DNA from: Effusibacillus consociatus
GTDB lineage: Bacteria; Bacillota; Bacilli; Tumebacillales; Effusibacillaceae
Assembly (NCBI RefSeq): GCF_042652925.1
Contig: NZ_JBHSHC010000080.1
Location: 1 to 38,913, forward strand
Reading direction: 5' to 3'
DNA: 38,913 bases
Each line of letters opens with the position of its first letter. Within the stretch, counting starts at the first letter, position 1. The notes beneath the pieces were generated by a model. The model was not told the DNA's origin. It searched no databases and was given only the letters and a program-made list of their open reading frames with translations. A program made the translations under genes and the position numbers. This document shows, one piece after another, positions 16,359 to 24,574 of the stretch.

Positions 16359-18338
16359 ATGACCAGATTTTTCCGATTTTTTCAATTGAATGTAAGAAAC
16401 AAACTGATTCTCTTCGGAACGACCATTTTATTGGTTCCATGCTTGGTCATCGGCTTTATCTCTTATCAAACTGCAAAGAATAAAGTAGAAGAGCAGATAT
16501 TCAGCGCGGCCAGAGATAATGTGGAGCTGTTGAACCATGTGATCACCAAACACTTGGAACCTTCCGTTCGAAATGTGGAGTATTTCTCTCAAAGAATGAC
16601 AGCCGATGTGTTTCAAGGAATGGAGAGTCCGATTGTAAGGCAGCAACTTGACCAATTTGCAAAGCTGAATCCGGAAATCAAGTCGACATATGTCGGGACC
16701 GAAACGGGTTTAATGATTTTGTCTCCGAATGAGAAATTACCCGATGGGTATGATCCGAGAAAAAGACCGTGGTACCAAGATGCCATGAAATCCAAAGGAA
16801 AAGTGATCATCACCGATCCATATGTCGACGCAGTAAGTGGTGCAAACATCGTTACCATTGCGAAAACCACCGTAGACGGATCCGGGGTGATGGCAGTCGA
16901 CATCACTCTCGAAAATTTGGAAAAGGTGGTTAAACAAGCAAAGATCGGAAAGCAAGGGTACGTTGCATTAGTGGATAAAAACAAAAAAATCCTGGTGCAT
17001 CCAACGGCCAAACCCGGTACAGATGTTCTTCCCGTGATTGCAGAAAAAGCATTCGGATCTCCTTCCGGGGAATTCGAATATGAGTTCGAGGGAGTGCAAA
17101 AGAAGGAGTTTTTTGCTACCAACACCCTAACAGGCTGGAAATTGACGGGAACGATGGATTTCTCGGAAGTTGAGGCAGAAGCAGCCCCAATTTGGAATAA
17201 AACTCTGCTCATTTTAGCGATTGCATTCCTAATTGGATCCGCTGTAAATTACTTCATCATCATCTCGATCACTCGCCCTCTCCGAGCGTTAGTGGATGCT
17301 TCCGAGAAGATCAGCGCAGGGGATTTGACTGAGCAAGTAGAGGTTAAATCGAACGATGAATTGGGTCAGTTGGGTATGAGTTTTAACGAAATGGCCAAAT
17401 CGCTACGGGCTCTAATCTTCGAAGTAAGAAAAACATCCGAGCAATTGGCGGCTTCCTCCGAGGAATTAACTGCAAGCAGTGAGCAGACAAGCAAAGCAAC
17501 CGAACAAATCGCTGTCACCATTCAGGAAGTTGCCGGCGGTTCGGAGAAACAGGCTCGAAGCGTGGAAGAAAGCTCGAAAGCGGTCAACGAATTGTCAATC
17601 GGAGTCCAGCAGATAGCCGCGAATGCGCAAAATGTTTCCTCCACCGCAATGCAGGCTTCAAACAAGGCATTGGAAGGAAACAAAGCGATTCAAACTGCTG
17701 TTGAGCAGATCAACTCGATTAGCGGCACTGTTAACGGCCTGTCGCAAATGGTAAAAGGATTGGGAGAGCGTTCGAAAGAGATTGGACAAATCGTGGAAGT
17801 CATTACCGGAATTGCGGAACAGACCAATTTGCTGGCTCTAAACGCTGCAATTGAAGCGGCAAGGGCAGGCGAACAGGGAAGGGGATTTGCTGTCGTTGCG
17901 GATGAGGTACGAAAGCTGGCTGAACAGTCCGGTCAATCCGCACAACAAATTGCTCAGTTGATTACGGCTATTCAAAACGAAACAAACAAAGCGGTTGAAT
18001 CGATGGAAAGTGGAACGAAAGAAGTGTCAGCCGGAATTGAAGTGATCAGCGCGGCCGGCAGGTCTTTTGATCAAATCCTGAGCGCTGTAAACCAGGTTAC
18101 AACGCAAATTCAGGAAGTTTCCGCAGCTTCCCAGCAAATGTCCGCCGGAACGGAGCAGATGGTCAACACCATTTCCGTGATTGCTGAGGAGGCCGAAACA
18201 ACTTCTGCCGGCATGCAGAACGTTTCAGCAGCTTCGGAAGAACAGCTGGCGACTATGGAGGAAATCAGCGCTTCTGCTGCAGCCTTGGCCACGATGGCAG
18301 AAGAACTGCAGACGCTGGTTCGGAAATTCAAAATCTAG
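16359..18338 (+). CDS. Methyl-accepting chemotaxis protein (dCache-HAMP-MA)
   Basis: A 659-residue transmembrane chemoreceptor. TM1 spans about residues 15-37. A roughly 240-residue extracellular dCache sensor follows, with PDGYDPRKRPWYQDAM, ITDPYVDAVSGANIVTIAKT and KQGYVALVDKNKKILVHP as landmarks of double-Cache domains. TM2 is near residues 281-303, then HAMP (ITRPLRALVDASEKISAGDL) and a long coiled-coil signalling domain. Its hairpin tip (EQTNLLALNAAIEAARAGEQ) lies near residue 490. It reports ligand binding to CheA/CheW. Sensors of this type often bind amino acids or other small organics, but the ligand is not predictable here. AAGGGGG is seven bases before the ATG. No che genes lie nearby. 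Confidence 0.95.
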   Translation: MTRFFRFFQLNVRNKLILFGTTILLVPCLVIGFISYQTAKNKVEEQIFSAARDNVELLNHVITKHLEPSVRNVEYFSQRMTADVFQGMESPIVRQQLDQFAKLNPEIKSTYVGTETGLMILSPNEKLPDGYDPRKRPWYQDAMKSKGKVIITDPYVDAVSGANIVTIAKTTVDGSGVMAVDITLENLEKVVKQAKIGKQGYVALVDKNKKILVHPTAKPGTDVLPVIAEKAFGSPSGEFEYEFEGVQKKEFFATNTLTGWKLTGTMDFSEVEAEAAPIWNKTLLILAIAFLIGSAVNYFIIISITRPLRALVDASEKISAGDLTEQVEVKSNDELGQLGMSFNEMAKSLRALIFEVRKTSEQLAASSEELTASSEQTSKATEQIAVTIQEVAGGSEKQARSVEESSKAVNELSIGVQQIAANAQNVSSTAMQASNKALEGNKAIQTAVEQINSISGTVNGLSQMVKGLGERSKEIGQIVEVITGIAEQTNLLALNAAIEAARAGEQGRGFAVVADEVRKLAEQSGQSAQQIAQLITAIQNETNKAVESMESGTKEVSAGIEVISAAGRSFDQILSAVNQVTTQIQEVSAASQQMSAGTEQMVNTISVIAEEAETTSAGMQNVSAASEEQLATMEEISASAAALATMAEELQTLVRKFKI

Positions 18339-18385
18339 GTCTGCCCAACTTGCTGAAAAGATAATTCCCCGAAAGGCACCCGATG

Positions 18386-18417
18386 AAAAACCGTTGCGTT
18401 AAAGCGCAACGGTTTTT
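18386..18417. terminator. Bidirectional terminator shared by chemoreceptor and DAHP synthase
   Basis: AAAAACCGTTGCG (18386-18398) and CGCAACGGTTTTT (18405-18417) form a perfect 13-base-pair stem, giving T-runs in both directions. On the minus strand the loop and first arm are the last codons and stop of the DAHP synthase, so the coding end itself forms half of the terminator. Confidence 0.92.
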
Positions 18418-19436
18418 CGACCTTCCAGCCGCATGCCTAAAGCGGCGGTCAGTGCTTTGATTTCTTGCATCAAGGCGTGAAATTGCGGAATCGTTAAGGA
18501 TTGTGCACCATCAGATAATGCTTTGGCCGGGTTCGGGTGCATCTCGATCATTAATCCGTCAGAACCGACTGCAATGCCCGCTTTGCTCATAGCCGGAACG
18601 TACGCGGCCACTCCGGTGCCATGACTCGGATCCACAATGACAGGCAAGTGGGAAAGACGACGTACAACAGGAACGGCATTCAAATCGAGCGTATTGCGGG
18701 TTGCCGTTTCGAAGGTACGGATTCCCCGTTCACAGAGGATTACATCTTTGTTGCCTCCGCTGAGCACATATTCCGCAGCCATCAACCATTCTTCGATTGT
18801 AGCGGACAGGCCCCTTTTTAACATCACAGGTTTATTGATCTTCCCCAACTCTCTGAGCAGCGGGAAATTTTGCATGTTGCGGGCACCAATTTGGATAATG
18901 TCTGTGTATTTTGCCACAAGATCCAGATTTTCCAGATCCATGAGTTCAGTAACGATTTTCAACCCGGTTAATTCTCGTGCTTCTGCAAGGAGCTTCAGTC
19001 CTTCTTCCCCAAGTCCGTTAAACGCATATGGAGAGGTACGAGGTTTAAACGCTCCACCACGAAGAATTTGAGCACCCGCTTCTTTCACCGCAAATGCACT
19101 CTCCAACAGTTGATCCCGATTTTCAACCGAACAAGGTCCGGCCATAACCACCACATTTCCGCCGCCAATCTGCACTCCGTCAACATCGACGATGGTCGAA
19201 TCCGGATGAAAATCACGGCTTGCCAGCTTGAACGGGTGAGTTACATGAACCACCGATTCGACACCGTTAAAGCTCATAAACGGAAACCCTTCCACATTCC
19301 TCTTGTTGCCGATTAACCCTACAATTGTGCGTTCTTCTCCTTTTGAGATATGCACCTGCATTCCCAATTCCTCAATCGCTTGCTTCAGCGTTTCAAGATC
19401 CTTCTCAGTTGCTTCTCTGTTCATCACGATTACCAT
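18399..19436 (-). CDS. aroF: 3-deoxy-7-phosphoheptulonate (DAHP) synthase
   Basis: A 345-residue DAHP synthase that condenses phosphoenolpyruvate and erythrose 4-phosphate, the first step of the shikimate pathway. It is the type with an N-terminal ferredoxin-like/ACT-like regulatory domain (residues 1 to about 70, VIVMNREATEKDLETLKQAI) fused to the barrel. Barrel motifs include MAGPCSVENRDQLLE, ILRGGAFKPRTSPYAF, ERGIRTFETATRNTLDL and LPVIVDPSHGTG. I prefer the ATG at 19436, preceded by AGGGGTGG, over the GTG three codons earlier. Transcription is controlled by the T-box leader upstream. The stop codon lies in the loop of its terminator. Confidence 0.95.
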   Translation of the reverse strand: MVIVMNREATEKDLETLKQAIEELGMQVHISKGEERTIVGLIGNKRNVEGFPFMSFNGVESVVHVTHPFKLASRDFHPDSTIVDVDGVQIGGGNVVVMAGPCSVENRDQLLESAFAVKEAGAQILRGGAFKPRTSPYAFNGLGEEGLKLLAEARELTGLKIVTELMDLENLDLVAKYTDIIQIGARNMQNFPLLRELGKINKPVMLKRGLSATIEEWLMAAEYVLSGGNKDVILCERGIRTFETATRNTLDLNAVPVVRRLSHLPVIVDPSHGTGVAAYVPAMSKAGIAVGSDGLMIEMHPNPAKALSDGAQSLTIPQFHALMQEIKALTAALGMRLEGRKTVAL

Positions 19437-19485
19437 GCTATCCACCCCTAAATAGCGTCCGCCAACTGGCAGCCCAAATTTAAAA

Positions 19486-19775
19486 TAAAAAAAGTCCCTT
19501 CAAAGAATAATGAAGGGACGAACTTAAGCAGTCCGCGGTACCACCCTAATTGATTGTCACAGCCGATCCGCATGTCGCTTCCCGGTTGACCATCCGCTTG
19601 GCTCTTGATAAGGGAGTGAGTCTCCCTGTCCGCTCCAGAAGTGTAATTCGTCTTGCAGCTTTCCCGGTTCGCACCATCCACCGGGTCTCTGAAATGAAAG
19701 CGTTGCAAAACTACTGGGCTTCTTTCCTTGCGAACATCGCTTTCGCACTTAGACGCTTTTATGCGCTAAACTGTT
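19486..19775 (-). promoter_or_regulatory. T-box leader, probably tyrosine-specific
   Basis: A roughly 290-base T-box leader of the DAHP synthase gene. The diagnostic T-box AGGGTGGTACCGCG is at 19547-19534. It is followed by a terminator, GTCCCTTCA / TGAAGGGAC (19519-19494) with a T7 run. Stem I elements are visible: CAGTAG, then CAGAGACCCGG...CCGGG, and CGAATTACACTTCTGGAG, where the specifier lies. UAC (19645-19643, Tyr) is the best reading because it is followed by the conserved A and suits aromatic synthesis. UUA (Leu) one base earlier is the alternative. Uncharged tRNA bound here would favour antitermination. Confidence 0.93.
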
Positions 19776-19781
19776 ATAGGC

Positions 19782-19810
19782 AGTATATCACCGTCTCGAT
19801 AGCAGGTCAA
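19782..19810 (-). promoter_or_regulatory. Sigma-A promoter of the T-box transcript
   Basis: TTGACC (19810-19805), exactly 17 bases, then TATACT (19787-19782) on the minus strand. Transcription would begin near 19775, immediately before the T-box leader. Confidence 0.85.
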
Positions 19811-19842
19811 TAGAAAAAAATATGCCTGAAAAATATGCCGGA

Positions 19843-20136
19843 TTACAGAAGCAGTTGTCCATCCTCGTCAAGCCGGATCGGAGTCCGGCAAAACATACAT
19901 CCGTCTTCACGCCCCAGCACCTTTGTATTCTTCCCGCAGTTGGGACATTGAACTTGCGGAATCCGCATCGAAATCGCACCCATTCGAAAATAAATCCCGA
20001 TACTGACCGTAATCATTACGAGCCCTACAACAAAGAAATAAGGCAGCAGCGATTTTACGAATACCCCCAGGTACATCAGAAGAAAAGCGCCAAATATTAA
20101 TCCAATCGCGAGATTACGCAGACGAACAAGTTTCAT
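19843..20136 (-). CDS. ygzB: YgzB-family membrane zinc-ribbon protein (DUF2614)
   Basis: A 97-residue membrane protein resembling B. subtilis YgzB. Two transmembrane helices are seen, about residues 8-28 (LAIGLIFGAFLLMYLGVFVK) and 32-52. A cytosolic or external zinc-ribbon-like tail follows, with CPNCGKNTKVLGREDGCMFC providing four cysteines. GAGGGTG supports the ATG at 20136; the GTG at 20145 overlaps that site. Function is unknown in the family. A separate promoter lies upstream, so it need not depend on the phosphoesterase gene. Confidence 0.85.
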   Translation of the reverse strand: MKLVRLRNLAIGLIFGAFLLMYLGVFVKSLLPYFFVVGLVMITVSIGIYFRMGAISMRIPQVQCPNCGKNTKVLGREDGCMFCRTPIRLDEDGQLLL

Positions 20137-20171
20137 GAAAGTCACCCTCTATTAGTTTTACTACGTTTCCC

Positions 20172-20200
20172 ATCGTACTGGATTCCACAGATTTTGTCCA
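20172..20200 (-). promoter_or_regulatory. Candidate promoter of ygzB
   Basis: TGGACA (20200-20195, five of six) is 17 bases from TACGAT (20177-20172, four of six) on the minus strand. It sits between the phosphoesterase stop and the ygzB ribosome site. Confidence 0.55.
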
Positions 20201-20227
20201 CACGAGACAGGCAAAAGGGTAGGATTC

Positions 20228-21643
20228 TTAGCTCCGTACCCAACGCCTTGCCTTTGCTCGCCGTAGATTCGTTGGTTCTCTTAATGCCCTTTCAATGACC
20301 TCCCGAAGGAATAAATGCTCAATTCGAATCTTCGTTCCCCGGGCCACTTCTTCATAAACACCGGAAAATACCAGATAATCACCGGTAACCACACGGTAGA
20401 CCCTGTTTGGATCCAGCAATTCTCCACCCACAACAATTTCCAAAACTCGGCCATCCGCATTATGCGTAACTTGCATTCCGGATAGCGCAAGAGACCCGAT
20501 CTCTTTCCCGCGAAACCCGAATCCCATCCCTCGCCGATGTGTATGGGCGGGATCAAGCGCTTTCTCCAGAACCTCCCGGATCTGCCATCCATACAGTTCA
20601 ATCAGTACAGGGTTAATCGGTGAAGGACAGCAAGCCAGAAGTATTCGCCTGGTTAGGGGTCCGGCCGCTATTCCGCTTAAGAATACCCCGGTATTCAACA
20701 ACGCAATTTCAGCTCCCAACATCTCTCGCATTTCATCCGCAACCAGATTGCCCAGTTCCGATTCTTCATGAATATGATGTTGTAACTCCTCCGGCACCTC
20801 CAGAAGAATCTTGTCCAACACCTGATCCGCTTGCAACCGGTACATGTCCAGAATTCTTCGAAGATCCGAATCGGAATCGATCGACTCATCCCGGGGGATC
20901 ACACAACCGGATACACTCCGTACACGTCGGTCCGTCTCGTCAAAGTCAATGACCAGATGTCCAAAATAATTGGCAAATTTCCCTGCTTGGGCAATCCATA
21001 CATCTCCCAATCTCTCGGGTTTTTCCAGGACATGATGGGTATGGGAGCCCAGTATCACATTGACTCCACTGATCTGTTGGGCAAGATTTCGATCGACCGA
21101 CAAACCCAGATGCGATAAAAAGATGATAACCTCGGCTCCCTGGCTTCGGAGTTTTTCCACCAATACCGGAATCCTCTCAACCGGATCCAGGGCGTGTATC
21201 CCTTCCAAGTTGTAGTATTCATTATAAGGAGCGGTTAATCCGAATACCCCAACCTTGACTCCGCCCCGTTCGATCATCAGGGTATCTTGAAAAAAAGGCA
21301 GCCTGCCCCCCGTTTCCAAATCTCGCAAATTGGCTGTCACAACCGGAGCGCCTGACTTTGCACAAAGCTCCGCCCAATGTTTCCTGGGAATGATCAATCC
21401 CTCATTGTTTCCGAACACCCATGCATCATACTTCATGGCATTCAGCAGTGCAGCGTTAACGATCCCCATTGTCCCGTCCGTTTCAGGACTCATTCGATCC
21501 GCATGATCCCCGATATCAAACAAAAGAACGGTTTCATCTGACGCGACCAAACAATTGTGCAATCTTCGAATCTGAGTAGCCAGCCGCAAATATTGCTCCA
21601 AGTGACTGTGTACGTCGTTTGTGTGCAGTACATGTAGGTTCAT
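20228..21643 (-). CDS. yunD: YunD-type metallophosphoesterase/5'-nucleotidase
   Basis: A 471-residue cytoplasmic member of the 5'-nucleotidase/UshA superfamily, close in layout to B. subtilis YunD. The N-terminal calcineurin-like metallophosphoesterase domain has HTNDVHSHLEQ, LFDIGDHADRMSPETDG, FGNNEGL and LGSHTHHVLE as metal-binding motifs. The C-terminal nucleotidase domain starts near residue 290 (ELGNLVADEMREMLGAEIALLNTGVF). No signal peptide is present, unlike secreted UshA. FGNNEG in place of GNHEFD is a feature of the YunD group. The natural substrate is uncertain, with nucleotides or nucleotide sugars likely. An extended -10 promoter lies directly upstream. Confidence 0.85.
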   Translation of the reverse strand: MNLHVLHTNDVHSHLEQYLRLATQIRRLHNCLVASDETVLLFDIGDHADRMSPETDGTMGIVNAALLNAMKYDAWVFGNNEGLIIPRKHWAELCAKSGAPVVTANLRDLETGGRLPFFQDTLMIERGGVKVGVFGLTAPYNEYYNLEGIHALDPVERIPVLVEKLRSQGAEVIIFLSHLGLSVDRNLAQQISGVNVILGSHTHHVLEKPERLGDVWIAQAGKFANYFGHLVIDFDETDRRVRSVSGCVIPRDESIDSDSDLRRILDMYRLQADQVLDKILLEVPEELQHHIHEESELGNLVADEMREMLGAEIALLNTGVFLSGIAAGPLTRRILLACCPSPINPVLIELYGWQIREVLEKALDPAHTHRRGMGFGFRGKEIGSLALSGMQVTHNADGRVLEIVVGGELLDPNRVYRVVTGDYLVFSGVYEEVARGTKIRIEHLFLREVIERALREPTNLRRAKARRWVRS

Positions 21644-21677
21644 ACTCCGCCTTCTCCCCGAACAACTTTGTACCCCT

Positions 21678-21686
21678 ATTATATCA
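21678..21686 (-). promoter_or_regulatory. Extended -10 promoter of yunD
   Basis: TGATATAAT on the minus strand is an extended -10 (TG-n-TATAAT). There is no good -35, because that position is occupied by the arm of the hairpin at 21693-21725. Start of transcription is expected near 21671. Confidence 0.55.
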
Positions 21687-21692
21687 AGAAGT

Positions 21693-21725
21693 AGGAAAAC
21701 CTCGATAAAATATCGAGGTTTTCCT
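21693..21725 (-). terminator. Perfect 14-bp hairpin between the 46-aa gene and yunD
   Basis: AGGAAAACCTCGAT (21693-21706) and its exact reverse complement (21712-21725) surround a five-base loop. It follows the 46-aa gene by 19 bases and is most simply its terminator, although the U-run is inside the stem. It also overlaps the -35 region of the yunD promoter. Confidence 0.7.
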
Positions 21726-21744
21726 AGTGAGGCAACAGATCTTT

Positions 21745-21885
21745 TTATTCTCGGCTTGGGTCCACTTCGTCAAAGCTCATTTTCGTGACCTTTGTGGAAT
21801 TTCCCTCCGCAATTTCCTGTGGTGTCGCCTTTTTCTCCAAATTGTTCGAGCCTGGGGCAATCGTAGGTTTCTTTTTCTTTGCCAT
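21745..21885 (-). CDS. 46-residue basic protein of unknown function
   Basis: A 46-codon gene starting MAKKKKPTIAPGSNNLEKK and ending MSFDEVDPSRE. It has an excellent ribosome site (AAGGAGGG, six bases before the ATG) and ends just before a perfect hairpin. The N-terminus is lysine-rich and the C-terminus acidic; no membrane segment or cysteine is seen. It lies 45 bases downstream of the acyl-CoA ligase stop, in the same direction, so it is probably cotranscribed. I do not recognise a named family. The regular codon use and control signals argue for a real gene. Confidence 0.7.
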   Translation of the reverse strand: MAKKKKPTIAPGSNNLEKKATPQEIAEGNSTKVTKMSFDEVDPSRE

Positions 21886-21930
21886 GAAGCTCCCTCCTTC
21901 ACCCCATATCCTCCCCGCAACCAAGCCGTT

Positions 21931-23508
21931 TTAATTCACGGCTTCTTTCCGAGCTTCATCCCTGAGAGTGCGGCGAAGGATTTTCCCGACAGCCGTCTTG
22001 GGCAGCTCGCTTCGGAATTCTATCAGGCGCGGCACTTTATAGGCGGCCAATTTTTCACGGCAGAAAGAGATGATTTCTTCCTCCGATAGAGTCGCCCCCT
22101 GCTTCACTACGATGAAGGCTTTGACCGTTTCCCCGCGGTAGGAGTCCGGTACTCCGACCACAACAGCCTCCTGAACTGCCGGATGTTGGTACAGCACTTC
22201 TTCCACATCACGCGGGTAGACGTTATATCCGCTCGCAAGAATCATGTCTTTCTTCCGGTCAATGATGTAGAAATATCCTTCTTCGTCCATCCGGCCGATA
22301 TCCCCGGTATAGAGCCAGCCGTCACGGATCGTTTCCGCAGTCTCCTCAGGCATATTCCAATACCCCGCCATCACTTGCGGACCGCGAATAACAAGTTCTC
22401 CCACTTCATTTGGGGGAAGTTCTGTGGTTCCGTCGCCCAAATCCACAATCTTTGCTTTCGTAAAAAGAATCGGAGTTCCGATCGATCCTGGCTTCCGTTT
22501 TTCAATCGGATTGAAATGGGTAACGGGCGATGCTTCGGACAATCCGTATCCTTCCATGATCGTTCCCTGTGTCTTTTCCTCAAATTCACGCATCGCTTCA
22601 ACCGGCATTGGAGCAGAACCGCTCAAACAAAGACGGATCGCAGAAATTCCATACTCCTGTGCCTTCGGATGTGAATTGAGAGCGATATACATCGTAGGGA
22701 CACCCGGGAAAATGGTTGGTTTCGTCTCTTTTATCGTTTGCAGCACTTCTTCCAGATCAAAGCGGGGAAGCAGGATTAATTGTGAACCCGAGTAAATTGC
22801 CGCATTCATCGCAACTGTCATCGCGTATACATGGAACAGTGGAATCACCGTTAGCATCCGTTCGGGTTCTCCGTTATTCCCCGTCAGCATAAAACTTTGA
22901 TAAGCATTTACCACCAGGTTCCGGTGGGTGAGCATGGCTCCTTTCGAACGTCCGGTAGTACCTCCCGTATATTGTAGAACTGCCAGATCTTCGGGAGACA
23001 GGGTGACTTGCGGAGCGGGTGAAGAGGCTCCTGCCAGGAACGCTTCAAAACCGACTGAACCGTCTTCATAGGTGTTGTTTGCAGGCGGAAGTTCAACAAC
23101 TACCTTTTTCACCAGATTGGCCGAACTTGGAGCGCCGGCAATTCGCGGCAGTAAAGGACCGTAAGCGACCATCGCCTTGGCACCGGAATCACTCAGATAA
23201 TGCTCAATCTCCCGTTCAACCGACATCGGGTTGACTTGGACCACGATCCCACCCGCCATTAAAACTCCATAATAAGCGATTACGTATTGGGGACAATTTG
23301 GCAGCATAATCGCCACCCGGTCTCCTTTTTGAATTCCGGCTTCAGAAAGACCTGCGGCAAACCGGCTCGCGTACCCGAATAAAGTCTGGTAGTTGAGTTC
23401 CTGACCGTAAAAACAAACTGCATTACGTTCAGGAAAGCGCTTACATGTTTGCTCAAAAACTTCTGTCATTGTCAGATTCATAATGTCCAGTTCTTCTTGT
23501 ATTTCCAT
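21931..23508 (-). CDS. Long-chain fatty acid-CoA ligase
   Basis: A 525-residue AMP-forming acyl-CoA synthetase (ANL superfamily) that activates fatty acids with ATP and CoA, either for beta-oxidation or for phospholipid use. The P-loop-like motif LQYTGGTTGRSKGAMLTH, GYGLSEASP, WLYTGDIGRMDEEGYFYIIDRKKDMI and the C-terminal catalytic lysine in PKTAVGKILRR are intact. The start at 23508 follows GGGG at six bases; an outer ATG six codons earlier has no such site. No partner beta-oxidation genes lie here. Chain-length preference is not readable from the sequence, so I leave the symbol open between lcfA and fadD. Confidence 0.92.
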   Translation of the reverse strand: MEIQEELDIMNLTMTEVFEQTCKRFPERNAVCFYGQELNYQTLFGYASRFAAGLSEAGIQKGDRVAIMLPNCPQYVIAYYGVLMAGGIVVQVNPMSVEREIEHYLSDSGAKAMVAYGPLLPRIAGAPSSANLVKKVVVELPPANNTYEDGSVGFEAFLAGASSPAPQVTLSPEDLAVLQYTGGTTGRSKGAMLTHRNLVVNAYQSFMLTGNNGEPERMLTVIPLFHVYAMTVAMNAAIYSGSQLILLPRFDLEEVLQTIKETKPTIFPGVPTMYIALNSHPKAQEYGISAIRLCLSGSAPMPVEAMREFEEKTQGTIMEGYGLSEASPVTHFNPIEKRKPGSIGTPILFTKAKIVDLGDGTTELPPNEVGELVIRGPQVMAGYWNMPEETAETIRDGWLYTGDIGRMDEEGYFYIIDRKKDMILASGYNVYPRDVEEVLYQHPAVQEAVVVGVPDSYRGETVKAFIVVKQGATLSEEEIISFCREKLAAYKVPRLIEFRSELPKTAVGKILRRTLRDEARKEAVN

Positions 23509-23614
23509 CGTGATCCCCCACTTCACATACTCTTGTGAAAAATCGCTTAATTCTATAAATTGTATTTCTTTATCAAGCGGGAAGATTCCTTCTTTTCAAC
23601 TTGAAACTTTTTGT

Positions 23615-23642
23615 AAAAAAATCGGGTCACCAGAACCCGACT
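23615..23642 (-). terminator. Intrinsic terminator of the TPR-like gene
   Basis: On the minus strand TCGGGT / ACCCGA around TCTGGTG is followed by T7. It begins right at the stop codon of the TPR-like gene. Confidence 0.9.
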
Positions 23643-24514
23643 TATCCTTCTGTTCCCATTAGGCGATAAATTCTCTGTCGGCAGCCTTCCACTTCCACCG
23701 TTCGTCCCATCTTGAGAAACAAATGAGCCAGCACATCCAAAACTTCTATTTCCAAAGCTTGCAGCTGCCTTTGATGACAGATCATCAACGCTTGTTTCGA
23801 ACGGTAAACCGCTCCGTGCAAATCGTCATGTCCAATTAATACGAGAGACAATTCAAGCAGCGTTTTCACCTGCTTAGCTGCCGCCCCCTGCTCACGATAG
23901 ATTTCACTTGCCATCACCAGGGCAGCCACTGATTCTTCAGTTCGCCCCTGCTTATACAGGATTCTCGCATAAACCTGCCAAATCTGGGCTATTCCGATCG
24001 GATCATCTGAGAGTGTAGACTCGGCCAGTGCGAGCACACACCGGTCGGCCGCTTGTTCATATTGAGTAAGTTCGAGCGAGCAGATCGCAATCAACAAATC
24101 TGCAAACGCGATTTTCTGTTCGACTCCGCAGCGACTGTATTCACTACGGGCAATCATGGCCATGTTCCGGGCCTGCAGTAAACTTCCAATCCGGTAATAT
24201 GCCATAGACAAGAGTAAAAATAACGTGCTTCTCGCATCCCCTTTTAAATCACTTGCTTCCAGCAATTCCTGCTCAAGTTCTGCCAAAGCTTGTTTGTACG
24301 GGTAAGCGCGAACCGAAGAGGCATTCAGTCCGCCTGCCCGCTTCTCGGCCAATTCCAGAACTTGCTGTTTCATGGATTCAAACAGAACCAGAAGCTCAAG
24401 AATGGACTCTTGCTCCCGCTTTAAGCAATCGAGCACCTCCGCAAACAACGAATCGAACGACGTTTGAGCGTCATACCCGACCGAAACTGAGTGCACAGGG
24501 ATCTGAAAACTCAT
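23642..24514 (-). CDS. TPR-like helical-repeat protein under c-di-GMP riboswitch
   Basis: A 290-residue, almost wholly alpha-helical protein. From about residue 95 it shows tetratricopeptide-like spacing, with repeated A-Y-Y-(hydrophobic)-G and A units such as LLSMAYYRIGSLLQARNMA, QIWQVYARILYKQGRTEES and LDVLAHLFLKMGR. Repeats of this kind form protein-binding superhelices. There is no signal peptide, membrane segment or enzyme motif. The ATG at 24514 follows GGGGTG at six bases; upstream in-frame codons fall within the riboswitch expression platform. A GEMM riboswitch and terminator precede it, and a terminator lies at its end, so it is a monocistronic c-di-GMP-controlled gene. No named family recognised. 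Confidence 0.78.
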   Translation of the reverse strand: MSFQIPVHSVSVGYDAQTSFDSLFAEVLDCLKREQESILELLVLFESMKQQVLELAEKRAGGLNASSVRAYPYKQALAELEQELLEASDLKGDARSTLFLLLSMAYYRIGSLLQARNMAMIARSEYSRCGVEQKIAFADLLIAICSLELTQYEQAADRCVLALAESTLSDDPIGIAQIWQVYARILYKQGRTEESVAALVMASEIYREQGAAAKQVKTLLELSLVLIGHDDLHGAVYRSKQALMICHQRQLQALEIEVLDVLAHLFLKMGRTVEVEGCRQRIYRLMGTEG

Positions 24515-24535
24515 TTGACACACCCCATTTTTTGT

Positions 24536-24558
24536 TAAAAATCTGCCTCCAGGGCAGA
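24536..24558 (-). terminator. Riboswitch expression-platform terminator
   Basis: TCTGCC (24558-24553 as RNA) pairs with GGCAGA (24547-24542) around a five-base loop, followed by five U. It lies between the c-di-GMP aptamer and the ribosome site of the TPR-like gene, as expected for transcriptional control. Confidence 0.7.
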
Positions 24559-24574
24559 CACGAAGGTGTGCTAC

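Noticed and set aside
23594..23606. Palindrome TTTCAA-C-TTGAAA upstream of the acyl-CoA ligase, considered as a fatty-acid regulator site
   Set aside because: It does not match the FadR pattern of Bacillus, and about ten palindromes of this length are expected by chance in the window.
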